Shown here in pieces: positions 16,865-23,315 of a stretch of 29,841 bases of DNA; within the stretch, counting starts at the first letter, position 1, and every line of letters starts with the position of its first letter. A program made the translations under genes and the position numbers. Under the pieces are notes generated by a model, which did no database searches, was not told the origin of the DNA, and saw only the letters and a program-made list of their open reading frames with translations. Source of the DNA: a virus; IMG/VR virus record IMGVR_UViG_3300030450_000755, positions 1 to 29,841 of that record; one strand, given 5' to 3'.

Positions 16865-17395
16865 ATGGCAAACCAAAAACTGACAGACAAAACAGAACTA
16901 GCCGAGCAGGTCGGTAGTGGCGATTTACTTATGGTGGTCGATGTAAACGATACCACAGGTAGCTCAAGCGGTACCTCAAAAAAGATGGATTTTAAATACT
17001 TAATGCAAACAGATAAGTTTTCATTAAACAACACAGAGGTACAAGCGTTACATACTACGCCTAAAACCTTAGTAGGAGCTTTAAGTGGCTATATGGTAAC
17101 AGTATATAATGTTACTCTGTTAGTAACTTATGCCTCTAGTACAGAAAGCTCAAATTCTAATTTAATATTTGGCTACGACCCATCACAAGACTCTCAATAC
17201 TATGGTATATCTTCAAGGATTATGGGTAGCCAAACTTCTTCTAATACCTATATGTATGGTGGAAACCAAGCTACTCATGGAGTAAAAGGTTCAAGTATAA
17301 TTAATTCAGCTTTTTCTATGTGGAGTAATGCAGCTTTTAATGGTGGCTGGTCTTGTGATGTTTATGTTACTTACGCTTATACAAAAGTATTATAA
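16865..17395 (+). CDS. Small fibre-like virion protein
   Basis: This 176-residue protein opens with QKLTDKTELAEQVGSGDLLM (about 4-23) and MVVDVNDTTGSSSGTSKKMD, the kind of N-terminal motif (KLTD.TEL......DLL.VVDV.D...G.S..I....L) seen at the start of phage fibre and decoration proteins. The remainder is a Ser/Asn/Tyr-rich beta sequence with YGGNQATHGVKGSSIINS, consistent with a small receptor-binding or decoration tip. There is no signal peptide. Its TAA overlaps the ATG of the outer-membrane-like protein gene. Confidence 0.55.
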   Translation: MANQKLTDKTELAEQVGSGDLLMVVDVNDTTGSSSGTSKKMDFKYLMQTDKFSLNNTEVQALHTTPKTLVGALSGYMVTVYNVTLLVTYASSTESSNSNLIFGYDPSQDSQYYGISSRIMGSQTSSNTYMYGGNQATHGVKGSSIINSAFSMWSNAAFNGGWSCDVYVTYAYTKVL

Positions 17396-18426
17396 TGAAG
17401 ATAAACGAAAAACACTTATATTTCTTTTTGATAGTTCTTATTCTAGGAGTAGGAACTTGTAAAGCTCAATTCTTTAAGTATGCTACTTTCTATTCATCAG
17501 GAAGTATTAATACAAGTATGATTGAAGACCAAGACTATATAGCAATAAACAAAGGTTATGAAGAAACAACTCAAATCAACCCCTATGATTATAATTTTCA
17601 AATCGGAATCCGTAAGGTGGCTCGTTTCAATTATGAACAAAAGCTGGAAACTTGGTATACAGGCTCTGAAAAAAGCGTTGCTGACAATACTACCATTGGT
17701 AATAATAACGGTTGGGAGTATTTGTTTAATTATTCTTTTATCCGTAATCGTAGTGAAACATTTAATAATAGAGATTTTTGGATAAGATACTTAGGGAATA
17801 GATGTGTTACTAAAATACAGGCTAAGAATGATGAAAGAAGAAACTTAGAATACATATCTTTTGATACAAGGTTTAGAGTTAATAAAGGAGCATTTGATTT
17901 CACTATCGGAGCAGTTGGAAGAAACCATCCTGTCTACGGAATAACTCCTATTGAAGACTTTTGGGTAAGTGGAGAGAGTTCATTCCAAGAATTAGCAGAA
18001 GATTTTGGATATTCAACTCAATTTGTACAGGGTCAATGGCACTGGTTTAATGATGATGAATTAATAGCAACTTCAAATGATGAGTTTTTTAAGCACTATT
18101 TTGGCTCAGCTATAGCTCAATATAACCAAGACCAATTAAATGCTTTAGGGAGCGTTACAGAGCTTTCTGTGGCTATTGGCACAGCTTACTATTACTATAG
18201 TGATAAGTATTGGATTCATGGATGGCTAAATGTAATGCCTTTTCACTATGGATTAGATGATTATTCTTACAACTATGAGGGGGTTTCTACGGATGTTGAT
18301 TTTGGATTGGTTGCAGGATGGAGAATTACAAAAAATTTAGGTGTGTTTGTAGAGGGTACTTATTTAGAATACTGGGAAAAGCCTATACAGGAGTTCAAAT
18401 TTGGTTTTAATTATTTAATATTTTAG
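17395..18426 (+). CDS. Outer membrane beta-barrel-like protein with signal peptide
   Basis: Residues 1-24 form a clear signal peptide (charged N-terminus, hydrophobic FFLIVLILGVG, then TCKA before QFF). The mature protein is Tyr/Phe/Trp-rich with alternating short strands and Asn/Asp/Gly turns over ~310 residues, and the last residue is Phe (FKFGFNYLIF), the classic end of an outer-membrane barrel strand. I recognise close relatives, with YSSGSINTSMIEDQDYIAIN and QINPYDYNFQIGIRKVARF, from uncultured marine phage genomes. A secreted barrel could change the host surface, exclude other phages or ease exit; alternatively it could be a virion protein. It starts the group of exported proteins upstream of the lysis genes. 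Confidence 0.6.
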   Translation: MKINEKHLYFFLIVLILGVGTCKAQFFKYATFYSSGSINTSMIEDQDYIAINKGYEETTQINPYDYNFQIGIRKVARFNYEQKLETWYTGSEKSVADNTTIGNNNGWEYLFNYSFIRNRSETFNNRDFWIRYLGNRCVTKIQAKNDERRNLEYISFDTRFRVNKGAFDFTIGAVGRNHPVYGITPIEDFWVSGESSFQELAEDFGYSTQFVQGQWHWFNDDELIATSNDEFFKHYFGSAIAQYNQDQLNALGSVTELSVAIGTAYYYYSDKYWIHGWLNVMPFHYGLDDYSYNYEGVSTDVDFGLVAGWRITKNLGVFVEGTYLEYWEKPIQEFKFGFNYLIF

Positions 18427-18427
18427 T

Positions 18428-18910
18428 ATGAAGAAATTAATATTTTTGTTTTTAATTGTTAGCTATGGATTTAGTCAAACGAATTGTGAATTATGCGTTG
18501 AGCAAAATGGGTTTTATTGTGGGGATGATGAAGCTAATTGGACACAGTATTCTCCTCTTGGTTGTGTACCTAATGGCTTTAATAATCTCTTATATCTTAA
18601 CGATGGTTGGTTAGACTGTGTAGATGGAAGCGATGAGGATGGTGCTGTGCCCACAACTTTAGAGGATTGTTCAGCATATGACTATGTTCCTTGTGACACT
18701 ATTTATGTAGAAGTTCCTATTATAGACACTTTATATGTTACTGAATATATTGATTGTGCCACAGGTTTACCTTGTGGAAATACAGGCATCTTAGAGCTAC
18801 TCCAAAAAACGAAAAACGAAAATAAAATATATAATCTAAATGGAAAGGAAATATACAAAAGAGAAAATGTATACATAGAGAATGGGAAAATTAACTTTAA
18901 AATAAAATAA
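18428..18910 (+). CDS. Secreted LDL-receptor-A-like protein with T9SS-like tail
   Basis: This 160-residue protein starts with a signal peptide (MKKLIFLFLIVSYGFSQ, cleavage near residue 16). The mature protein is Cys-rich: C20, C23, C31, C46, C64, C81, C89, C110, C116. The stretch from C31 to C81 contains WLDCVDGSDED (61-71), the calcium-binding hallmark of LDL-receptor class A modules; the Cys that normally precedes DG is replaced by N58, so the module is divergent. The last 30 residues (IYNLNGKEIYK, then VYIENGK) resemble the C-terminal sorting domain of Bacteroidota type IX secretion substrates. If so, it would pass the outer membrane and be released or surface-anchored by host machinery. 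Starts one base after the barrel gene. Function unknown. Confidence 0.55.
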   Translation: MKKLIFLFLIVSYGFSQTNCELCVEQNGFYCGDDEANWTQYSPLGCVPNGFNNLLYLNDGWLDCVDGSDEDGAVPTTLEDCSAYDYVPCDTIYVEVPIIDTLYVTEYIDCATGLPCGNTGILELLQKTKNENKIYNLNGKEIYKRENVYIENGKINFKIK

Positions 18911-18913
18911 AAA

Positions 18914-19102
18914 ATGAAGGAATTAATTTTAAAATTTGTAAAAAGTAGAAAATTTTGGTACGGATTTGTAACTGTTATGCTGATATTATTCTCAGATAGC
19001 TTTGGAATTAGCGATACTAAAATGAATACGTTAGTTATTATTACTGTAGCCATGATTATTGGTCAAGGATTAGCAGACAAATCTTGTAATATGAAAAGCT
19101 AA
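18914..19102 (+). CDS. Small two-helix membrane protein, holin-like
   Basis: This 62-residue protein has two hydrophobic segments (about 15-29, YGFVTVMLILFSDSF, and about 38-53, MNTLVIITVAMIIGQGL) between a basic N-terminus and a short polar C-terminus. Size and topology fit a class II holin or antiholin; the lysis region lies just downstream. It starts three bases after the LDLa-like gene and its TAA overlaps the next ATG. Confidence 0.5.
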   Translation: MKELILKFVKSRKFWYGFVTVMLILFSDSFGISDTKMNTLVIITVAMIIGQGLADKSCNMKS

Positions 19103-19392
19103 TGGCAACAGAGGTGTCTGAAAATAGCAAATTTACTCTAAGCCTTAAAACAATAATGGCTTTAATTGCTATTGTTGCGAGTTTTATTGGTATGTACTAT
19201 TCGTTAAGTATGGAAATAGAGGCAGCAAAGAAATTACCAGTTGTAGAAATTCCTGAGCCTGAAGTAACAGCTACTGAATTTGGTTTGCGAATTGATTTAA
19301 TTACACAGACGGTAATGAGTAATGCTGAAAAATTAGATAAAATAGAAACGCAGGTAGAGAAAATAGAGGAGAGAGTTTACGAGCTTAAATGA
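19102..19392 (+). CDS. Small membrane protein with coiled coil
   Basis: This 96-residue protein has a single membrane segment (about 15-35, IMALIAIVASFIGMYYSL) with a short polar N-terminus, followed by a Pro-containing linker and a C-terminal coiled coil (about 60-96, with heptad-like EKLDKIETQVEKIEERVYEL). The layout is like a membrane-anchored spacer protein, such as an inner-membrane spanin or holin partner, but no signature proves it. It overlaps the preceding stop by one base and the next gene by four bases. Confidence 0.5.
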   Translation: MATEVSENSKFTLSLKTIMALIAIVASFIGMYYSLSMEIEAAKKLPVVEIPEPEVTATEFGLRIDLITQTVMSNAEKLDKIETQVEKIEERVYELK

Positions 19393-19766
19393 GATACCTT
19401 TTTTACATATTATTGTGGGTAATGCCCTCTAAAAGTCTGAGCCAATCGCTTATAACAACTACTCAATTGAAAGATGCGCAACAGTCCAATGTACCAATTG
19501 TCATTGAGTTTTGGGCAGATTGGAACGACAGTAACAAATGTCAATTCTTAAGTGGTCTAAAAGACTGTAGGAAATACAGAATATGTATTAAGGACAATCC
19601 TGACTTGGCAGAATCTTACAAGATTAAAGTGTTACCCACAATAATAGTTTTCAACAAAACAGAAGTAATAGCAACATTTAAAGGTAATCTAATGTTTGAG
19701 CTAGATGTTGAAAAAGAAGAAATCCAAGCTGTAATAGACAGCATAACAATCTCTAAATTTAGATAA
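19389..19766 (+). CDS. Exported thioredoxin-fold protein lacking the CXXC motif
   Basis: A probable signal peptide (about 1-19, hydrophobic YLFYILLWVMP, then SLSQ) precedes a thioredoxin fold: strand PIVIEFWADWN (36-46), helix from about 50, strand YRICIKD, and the conserved cis-proline strand VLPTIIVF (81-88). The WCGPC active site is replaced by W45-N46-D47-S48-N49-K50-C51, so both redox cysteines are Asn and only C51, C60 and C66 remain. It cannot act as a standard disulfide oxidoreductase; it may be structural or a binding protein. I recall similar proteins in marine phages. It ends at the start of the endolysin gene. Confidence 0.65.
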   Translation: MRYLFYILLWVMPSKSLSQSLITTTQLKDAQQSNVPIVIEFWADWNDSNKCQFLSGLKDCRKYRICIKDNPDLAESYKIKVLPTIIVFNKTEVIATFKGNLMFELDVEKEEIQAVIDSITISKFR

Positions 19767-20233
19767 TGGTACTTTCAAAGAACTTTACATTAAACGAATT
19801 TACAAAAAGCGTGTCAGCAATTAGAAACGGAATTGATAATGAACCAACGAAAGAGCATATAAGAAATATACAACTATTGGTAAAATTCGTTCTACAGCCA
19901 CTTAGAGAGGCTTTAGGAAGCCCAATTAGAATCACTAGTGGTTATCGTTCAGAGTCGTTAAACAAGTTTATAAAAGGCTCTAAAAGAAGCCAACATTGTA
20001 GAGGACAGGCATCAGACATACAATTTAAAGTAGATGGAGTAATGAATAATAAAATAATTTGGGATAAGGTTATAGAATTAGGATTACCATTTGACCAAAT
20101 GATAAATGAGTTTGAGTATTCTTGGATTCATATTAGCTACAATCACGAGCATAACAGAAGGGCTTTGCTAGAGGCTTACAAAGAAAATGGAAGAACTAAA
20201 TATAAATATCATACAATACAAAAAGGATTATGA
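19766..20233 (+). CDS. Endolysin, M15-type zinc peptidase
   Basis: This 155-residue protein is an M15_3-like zinc peptidase that cuts peptidoglycan peptide cross-links for lysis. It starts with the domain's NFTLNEFTKS, then IRITSGYRSESLNK (54-67), and the zinc-binding set H77 and D84 in SQHCRGQASDI with H122 in SWIHISY; E117 is the likely catalytic acid. The length is that of a single catalytic domain without a wall-binding domain. There is no signal peptide, so it needs the holin downstream. Overlaps by one base with the upstream stop and by four with the holin gene. Confidence 0.85.
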   Translation: MVLSKNFTLNEFTKSVSAIRNGIDNEPTKEHIRNIQLLVKFVLQPLREALGSPIRITSGYRSESLNKFIKGSKRSQHCRGQASDIQFKVDGVMNNKIIWDKVIELGLPFDQMINEFEYSWIHISYNHEHNRRALLEAYKENGRTKYKYHTIQKGL

Positions 20234-20622
20234 AAATACTTAAAACAATATTTGGAGATGGAGCAGGTAAGCTAGTAGAGTCTGTAGGTGGTGTATTAGA
20301 CAATCTAAGTACATCTAAGGAAGAAAAATTAGAAGCTAAAAGAAAAATAAAAGAATTAATGGTAAGCCATCAGGTAGAGGTGGAAAAGAATGTAACAGCA
20401 AGATGGCAATCTGATATGAATAGCGATAGTTGGTTGTCTAAAAATGTAAGGCCACTTGTATTAGTGTTTACTATTGCTTGTACTATGCTACTTGTATTCA
20501 TAGATAGTGGCAGTATTACCTTTCAGGTAGAAGAAAAATGGACTGATTTGTTACAATTAACATTGATTACAATCATTGGGGCATACTTCGGTGGCAGGTC
20601 GGTTGAGAAACTTAAAAAATAA
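20230..20622 (+). CDS. Holin (3TM-holin-like)
   Basis: This 130-residue protein has an amphipathic N-terminus (FGDGAGKLVESVGGVLDNL), a charged helix (about 28-58), the segment SWLSKNVRPLVLVFTIACTM (about 67-86) leading into the first membrane helix, and a second helix (about 104-122, LTLITIIGAYFGGRS) before a short basic tail. The W-x-x-K-x-x-R-P-L entry to the first helix is characteristic of the GTA/3TM holin family. It overlaps the endolysin stop (ATGA), consistent with lysis partners. Role: forms the membrane lesion that lets the endolysin out. Confidence 0.75.
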   Translation: MKILKTIFGDGAGKLVESVGGVLDNLSTSKEEKLEAKRKIKELMVSHQVEVEKNVTARWQSDMNSDSWLSKNVRPLVLVFTIACTMLLVFIDSGSITFQVEEKWTDLLQLTLITIIGAYFGGRSVEKLKK

Positions 20623-20682
20623 ATTATCAAAAAAGACTATAGACTTAGATTAACTAAAACAGAACACGATTTAATAAAAGAA

Positions 20683-21357
20683 ATGAGAATTTCTGAAGGT
20701 GGTGTTGTTAATAATGTTTTAGTAATTGGAGATTTGCACGAACCATTTTGCCTTGATAAGTATTTAGAGTTTTGTGTATCTAAATATGAGCAATATGATT
20801 GTACAGAAGTAGTATTTATTGGCGATATTATTGACAATCATTATTCTAGCTACCACGAAACAAATGCAGATGGAATGGGTGGAGCTGATGAGTTAGAATT
20901 AGCTATAGAAAGAATAGCAAGGTGGTATAAAGAGTTTGGAAAAGCTACAATAATCATTGGAAATCACGATAGAATGATTTTCCGTAAAGGGCAAACATCA
21001 GCTATTCCTAGTAAATGGATTAAGTCTTATAAAGAAGTTTTAGAAGTTCCTAATTGGAACTTTGTAGAACGATATGAAAAAGATGGAGTTCAATATTTAC
21101 ACGGAGAGGGTGGTACTGCAAGAACTAAATGTAGGGCAGATATGATGAATACAGTACAAGGGCATTTACATACTCAGGCATATTGTGAGCATTACGTTGG
21201 AATGAACTTTAGAATCTTTGGCATGCAAATTGGCTGCGGTATTAATCACGAAACTTATGCAATGGCTTACGCTAAGTATGGAAAGAAACCTGCTATTGGT
21301 TGTGGCGTAGTCTTAAACAATGGTAAACTTCCTATTAATCTCCTTATGGAACTATGA
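20683..21357 (+). CDS. Calcineurin-like metallophosphoesterase
   Basis: All five motifs of the calcineurin-like fold are visible: VIGDLHEPF (about 14-22), FIGDIIDNH (about 46-54), IIGNHDRM (about 90-97), YLHGEGG (about 144-150) and VQGHLHTQ (about 164-171). These residues bind two metal ions. Phage members are usually annotated as phosphatases or nucleases acting on DNA, RNA or nucleotides; the substrate here is unknown. The frame is also open upstream to the TAA of the holin gene (20620-20622), and the extra 20 codons read like coding sequence, so the true start may be a non-ATG codon at about 20623. It is the last gene before the 118-base gap to the presumed early region. Confidence 0.8.
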   Translation: MRISEGGVVNNVLVIGDLHEPFCLDKYLEFCVSKYEQYDCTEVVFIGDIIDNHYSSYHETNADGMGGADELELAIERIARWYKEFGKATIIIGNHDRMIFRKGQTSAIPSKWIKSYKEVLEVPNWNFVERYEKDGVQYLHGEGGTARTKCRADMMNTVQGHLHTQAYCEHYVGMNFRIFGMQIGCGINHETYAMAYAKYGKKPAIGCGVVLNNGKLPINLLMEL

Positions 21358-21358
21358 T

Positions 21359-21378
21359 ATTAACATTTTCTTGTTAAT
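21359..21378 (+). terminator. AT-rich hairpin, possible terminator of the late block
   Basis: ATTAACA (21359-21365) pairs with TGTTAAT (21372-21378) over a 6-base loop. It immediately follows the last late gene and precedes the early promoter candidate. The stem is almost all AT and no T run follows, so efficiency is doubtful. Confidence 0.35.
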
Positions 21379-21402
21379 AAACTTTATTAAATATTTTATA
21401 AC

Positions 21403-21428
21403 TTTGTAAAAATAATTATATATATTTG
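21403..21428 (+). promoter_or_regulatory. Putative early promoter (TTTG / TATATTTG)
   Basis: TATATTTG (21421-21428) matches the Bacteroidota -7 consensus TAnnTTTG exactly. TTTG (21403-21406) lies 14 bases upstream, shorter than the usual 19-21, so it may not be the true -33 box. A closely similar block, TTTTG then TATATATTTA, precedes the gene at 23097. It heads the presumed early region in the longest gap apart from the one after the tube gene. Confidence 0.5.
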
Positions 21429-21435
21429 TGTAAAG

Positions 21436-21452
21436 CAATACACGAAGTATTG
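21436..21452 (+). other. Perfect 6-bp hairpin in the early leader
   Basis: CAATAC (21436-21441), loop ACGAA, GTATTG (21447-21452). If transcription starts some bases after the -7 box, the hairpin would sit at the very 5' end of the early mRNA, where it could protect the transcript; alternatively it is an operator for one of the HTH proteins. No T run follows, so it is not a terminator. Confidence 0.4.
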
Positions 21453-21475
21453 TAATAATTTAAACTAATTGAGAA

Positions 21476-21904
21476 GTGAAAAATATTAATAAAATGTTAA
21501 ACGATATGAAAAAAGAATTAACACAATTACAAAAGGAGAAAGATAGTATTAGTGAGTTTGACAAGTATATGGAAGAATATAGAAAAAGGTCAGCTCGTTC
21601 ACAAGAACTAAGTAAGCCTGAATACTATAATACTATTAAAGCTAAATGGCAAATAGACTATATAGGTTATATAAATACTGAGGTTGTGCAAGACCATGTT
21701 TTAGGGGATTACTATTCTGATTCAGGTAGGGGTAAATATGAAAGTGCTATATTTCAAGGCACTAAAAAACAACTTGATGATATGTTAAGTGTTTTATACA
21801 CAAAGCCACATAACGAACTAAAAATAATAGGTTCATCATTTTTAGAAGAAGTGGGTGTAGACCACGACCAAGTAATGCAGGACTATTTAAAATCTAAAGA
21901 GTAA
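21476..21904 (+). CDS. Early-region protein of unknown function
   Basis: This 142-residue protein uses GTG at 21476; an ATG six codons later (21494) is an equally good start. The N-terminal 45 residues form a charged coiled coil (NDMKKELTQLQKEKDSISEF), followed by a domain with KAKWQIDYIGYINTEVVQD and GKYESAIFQGTKKQLDDMLS. No membrane segment or catalytic motif is visible. It is the first gene after the early promoter candidate, with a short leader, so it is probably made early. Family not recognised. Confidence 0.55.
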   Translation: MKNINKMLNDMKKELTQLQKEKDSISEFDKYMEEYRKRSARSQELSKPEYYNTIKAKWQIDYIGYINTEVVQDHVLGDYYSDSGRGKYESAIFQGTKKQLDDMLSVLYTKPHNELKIIGSSFLEEVGVDHDQVMQDYLKSKE

Positions 21905-22062
21905 TGGAAAAAGAGATTGAAGTTTATGTAGATTGGTTTTTACAAGATTGTTCAGACCAAAAAGCTGAGATAGAGTGGTTGGTATATAGTATGCTAAATA
22001 GTATATACAAAGAAGATATGGAGCAAGTTTTAAAAGACACTTATAAATATAATAAAAAATAA
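21904..22062 (+). CDS. 52-residue early protein
   Basis: The ATG at 21904 overlaps the preceding stop (TAATG). The product starts MEKEIEVYVDWFLQDC and is an acidic helical protein with two Trp and a Lys-rich end. It is followed closely by the next start at 22067. Function unknown; the overlap supports expression. Confidence 0.55.
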   Translation: MEKEIEVYVDWFLQDCSDQKAEIEWLVYSMLNSIYKEDMEQVLKDTYKYNKK

Positions 22063-22066
22063 AATT

Positions 22067-22213
22067 ATGGATATAGAAAAATTTATAGAGAAACACATAT
22101 TACCATACGAAGATGATAATTTAGAATTAGAATATCGTAGGGGTAATATAGATTATGATATGGATTACTTAATAGAAAAATCAACAGAATTAGGAATTAA
22201 ATTAAATAAATAA
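22067..22213 (+). CDS. 48-residue acidic early protein
   Basis: Starts four bases after the preceding stop. The product begins MDIEKFIEKHILPYEDDN and is very acidic with a Lys-containing end. The next gene starts five bases after its stop. Small acidic early proteins can be DNA mimics or host-takeover factors, but nothing here proves that. Confidence 0.5.
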   Translation: MDIEKFIEKHILPYEDDNLELEYRRGNIDYDMDYLIEKSTELGIKLNK

Positions 22214-22218
22214 AAGTT

Positions 22219-22428
22219 ATGGCAGTAAACTATATAGAAACAGCAGAACTACATACATTTAGCTGTGATGGACAAATAACGTATATAGGAGGCATAGATG
22301 CTAGTGGTAATGAAATAGTAATAGAAGTTTGTACATATCAATTATTGCATACTTTGGATATACCTTATATGAAAGAAAAGTTAAACGATTACATTAATAA
22401 ATTAAATGAGAATACAAATGAGAAATAA
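22219..22428 (+). CDS. Small early protein of unknown function
   Basis: This 69-residue protein looks like a compact beta domain (HTFSCDGQITYIGGIDASGN, then EIVIEVCTYQLLHTLD) with a C-terminal helix of alternating Lys, Asn and Glu. Two Cys are present. It overlaps the next gene. Family not recognised. Confidence 0.5.
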   Translation: MAVNYIETAELHTFSCDGQITYIGGIDASGNEIVIEVCTYQLLHTLDIPYMKEKLNDYINKLNENTNEK

Positions 22429-22783
22429 ACAGGAAATTATAGAATACTTTGACAAAATATCAGCAGACCTTGAGTTTGATATTATGGAACACTTAACAGA
22501 AGATGATTTAGATGAGATGGAAACCTTTGATGATTTAATGGATATATTAAGAAATGATGGTGCTTTTGATATTCAGATTATTTATTATCATAAAGCAATG
22601 AAATACTTAATGGCTAATGATACATCATTAACTGAAAGCCTTAATATTGCCAACGAGTATGGATATAAAACTTGTGATTTGAATTCTGAAATGTTAGCAA
22701 GTTTATTAGCAAGTGAAAAAGCTCAAGAAGAGTTTTTTGATTATGAGGCACAAATAAATGAACTATTAACTAAAAAATTATAA
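22406..22783 (+). CDS. Conserved Bacteroidota-phage early protein
   Basis: This 125-residue acidic helical protein contains IYYHKAMKYLMANDTSLTES (about 54-73), then LNIANEYGYKTCDLNSEMLA and SLLASEKAQEEFF. I recognise the pattern of a Tyr-rich helix, D-x-S-L-x-E-S-L, Gly-Tyr and L-N-S-E-x-L-A-S-L-L as a family of small proteins recurrent in Bacteroidota phages and mobile elements; its function is unknown. The real start may be the second ATG (22418), which reduces the overlap with the preceding gene. Confidence 0.6.
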   Translation: MRIQMRNKQEIIEYFDKISADLEFDIMEHLTEDDLDEMETFDDLMDILRNDGAFDIQIIYYHKAMKYLMANDTSLTESLNIANEYGYKTCDLNSEMLASLLASEKAQEEFFDYEAQINELLTKKL

Positions 22784-22785
22784 AG

Positions 22786-23049
22786 ATGAGTTACAAAGAT
22801 TTAATTATAGACCAAATGAATAATGATAATGTAAAGCCTAATACTCACGAAGGTAGGTTATTAGACTATTTAGAAAAGTTCGGCAGTATAACGAGCTTAC
22901 AAGCGATACAGGACTTGGGTAATACTAGACTATCAGGAACTATTTATACACTTAAAAGAAAGGGTTATATTTTTAACACGGAATCTGTTTCTGTGCCTAA
23001 TCGCTTTGGTGGAAAGACTAAAGTTGCTAAGTATTATTATATTAAATAA
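22786..23049 (+). CDS. Winged-helix DNA-binding protein (HTH_39-like)
   Basis: This 87-residue protein has the layout of a small winged helix: helix LLDYLEKFGSITSLQAIQDL (about 25-44), then recognition helix LGNTRLSGTIYTLKRKGY (about 44-61), then the wing IFNTESVSVPNRFGGKTKVA ending YYYIK. This pattern is common in phage proteins found beside replication genes. It may act as a regulator or as an accessory of replication. It starts two bases after the preceding stop. Confidence 0.65.
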   Translation: MSYKDLIIDQMNNDNVKPNTHEGRLLDYLEKFGSITSLQAIQDLGNTRLSGTIYTLKRKGYIFNTESVSVPNRFGGKTKVAKYYYIK

Positions 23050-23056
23050 TAAATGC

Positions 23057-23081
23057 TTTTGTAAAAAAATATATATATTTA
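23057..23081 (+). promoter_or_regulatory. Putative early/middle promoter before 23097
   Basis: TTTTG (23057-23061) followed by TATATATTTA with TATATTTA at 23074-23081; the last base differs from the TAnnTTTG consensus. The block from TTTG through TAAAAA to TATATATTT is shared with 21403-21428, with a slightly different spacer. It sits in the 47-base gap before the ATG at 23097. Confidence 0.4.
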
Positions 23082-23096
23082 TAAAAAGAACTTATT

Positions 23097-23315
23097 ATGG
23101 TAAATATAAACTTAAAAGAATTGGCTGAACATCTAGCCTTAGAAGAATGCAAAAGAGTCTATGGTGATGAACACGAAACTCTATATAAAAACAACTATCA
23201 CGAATTTAGAGGTTATGTTATGCGACCTGCGGTAAGGGTTACATTTAACAAGATGTATAATAAATATTATGATATGATTACGGAATTAATTAAAAAAAAA
23301 GACAATGAAATATAA
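23097..23315 (+). CDS. Small early-region protein
   Basis: This 72-residue helical protein (LKELAEHLALEECKRVYGDE, then RPAVRVTFNKMYNKYYDM) has many Tyr and basic residues and no recognised domain. It has its own putative promoter and overlaps the XRE-like regulator gene by 11 bases, so the two are probably co-expressed. Confidence 0.5.
   Translation: MVNINLKELAEHLALEECKRVYGDEHETLYKNNYHEFRGYVMRPAVRVTFNKMYNKYYDMITELIKKKDNEI

Noticed and set aside
16574-16876. 100-residue minus-strand frame near the connector gene
   Set aside because: Overlaps two real + strand genes and has no recognisable domain or start context.
16795-16917. 40-residue Lys/Gln-rich frame between the connector and fibre-like genes
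   Set aside because: It starts three bases after the connector stop, but 53 of its bases overlap the next gene, the overlapping part looks like a shadow, and the composition is non-specific. It could be a tiny coupling peptide, but I cannot support it.
21629-21640. TACTATTA-like copy (AATACTATTAAA)
   Set aside because: Lies inside the coding sequence of the 21476 gene and has no TxxAAAC box at the right distance; expected by chance in AT-rich DNA.
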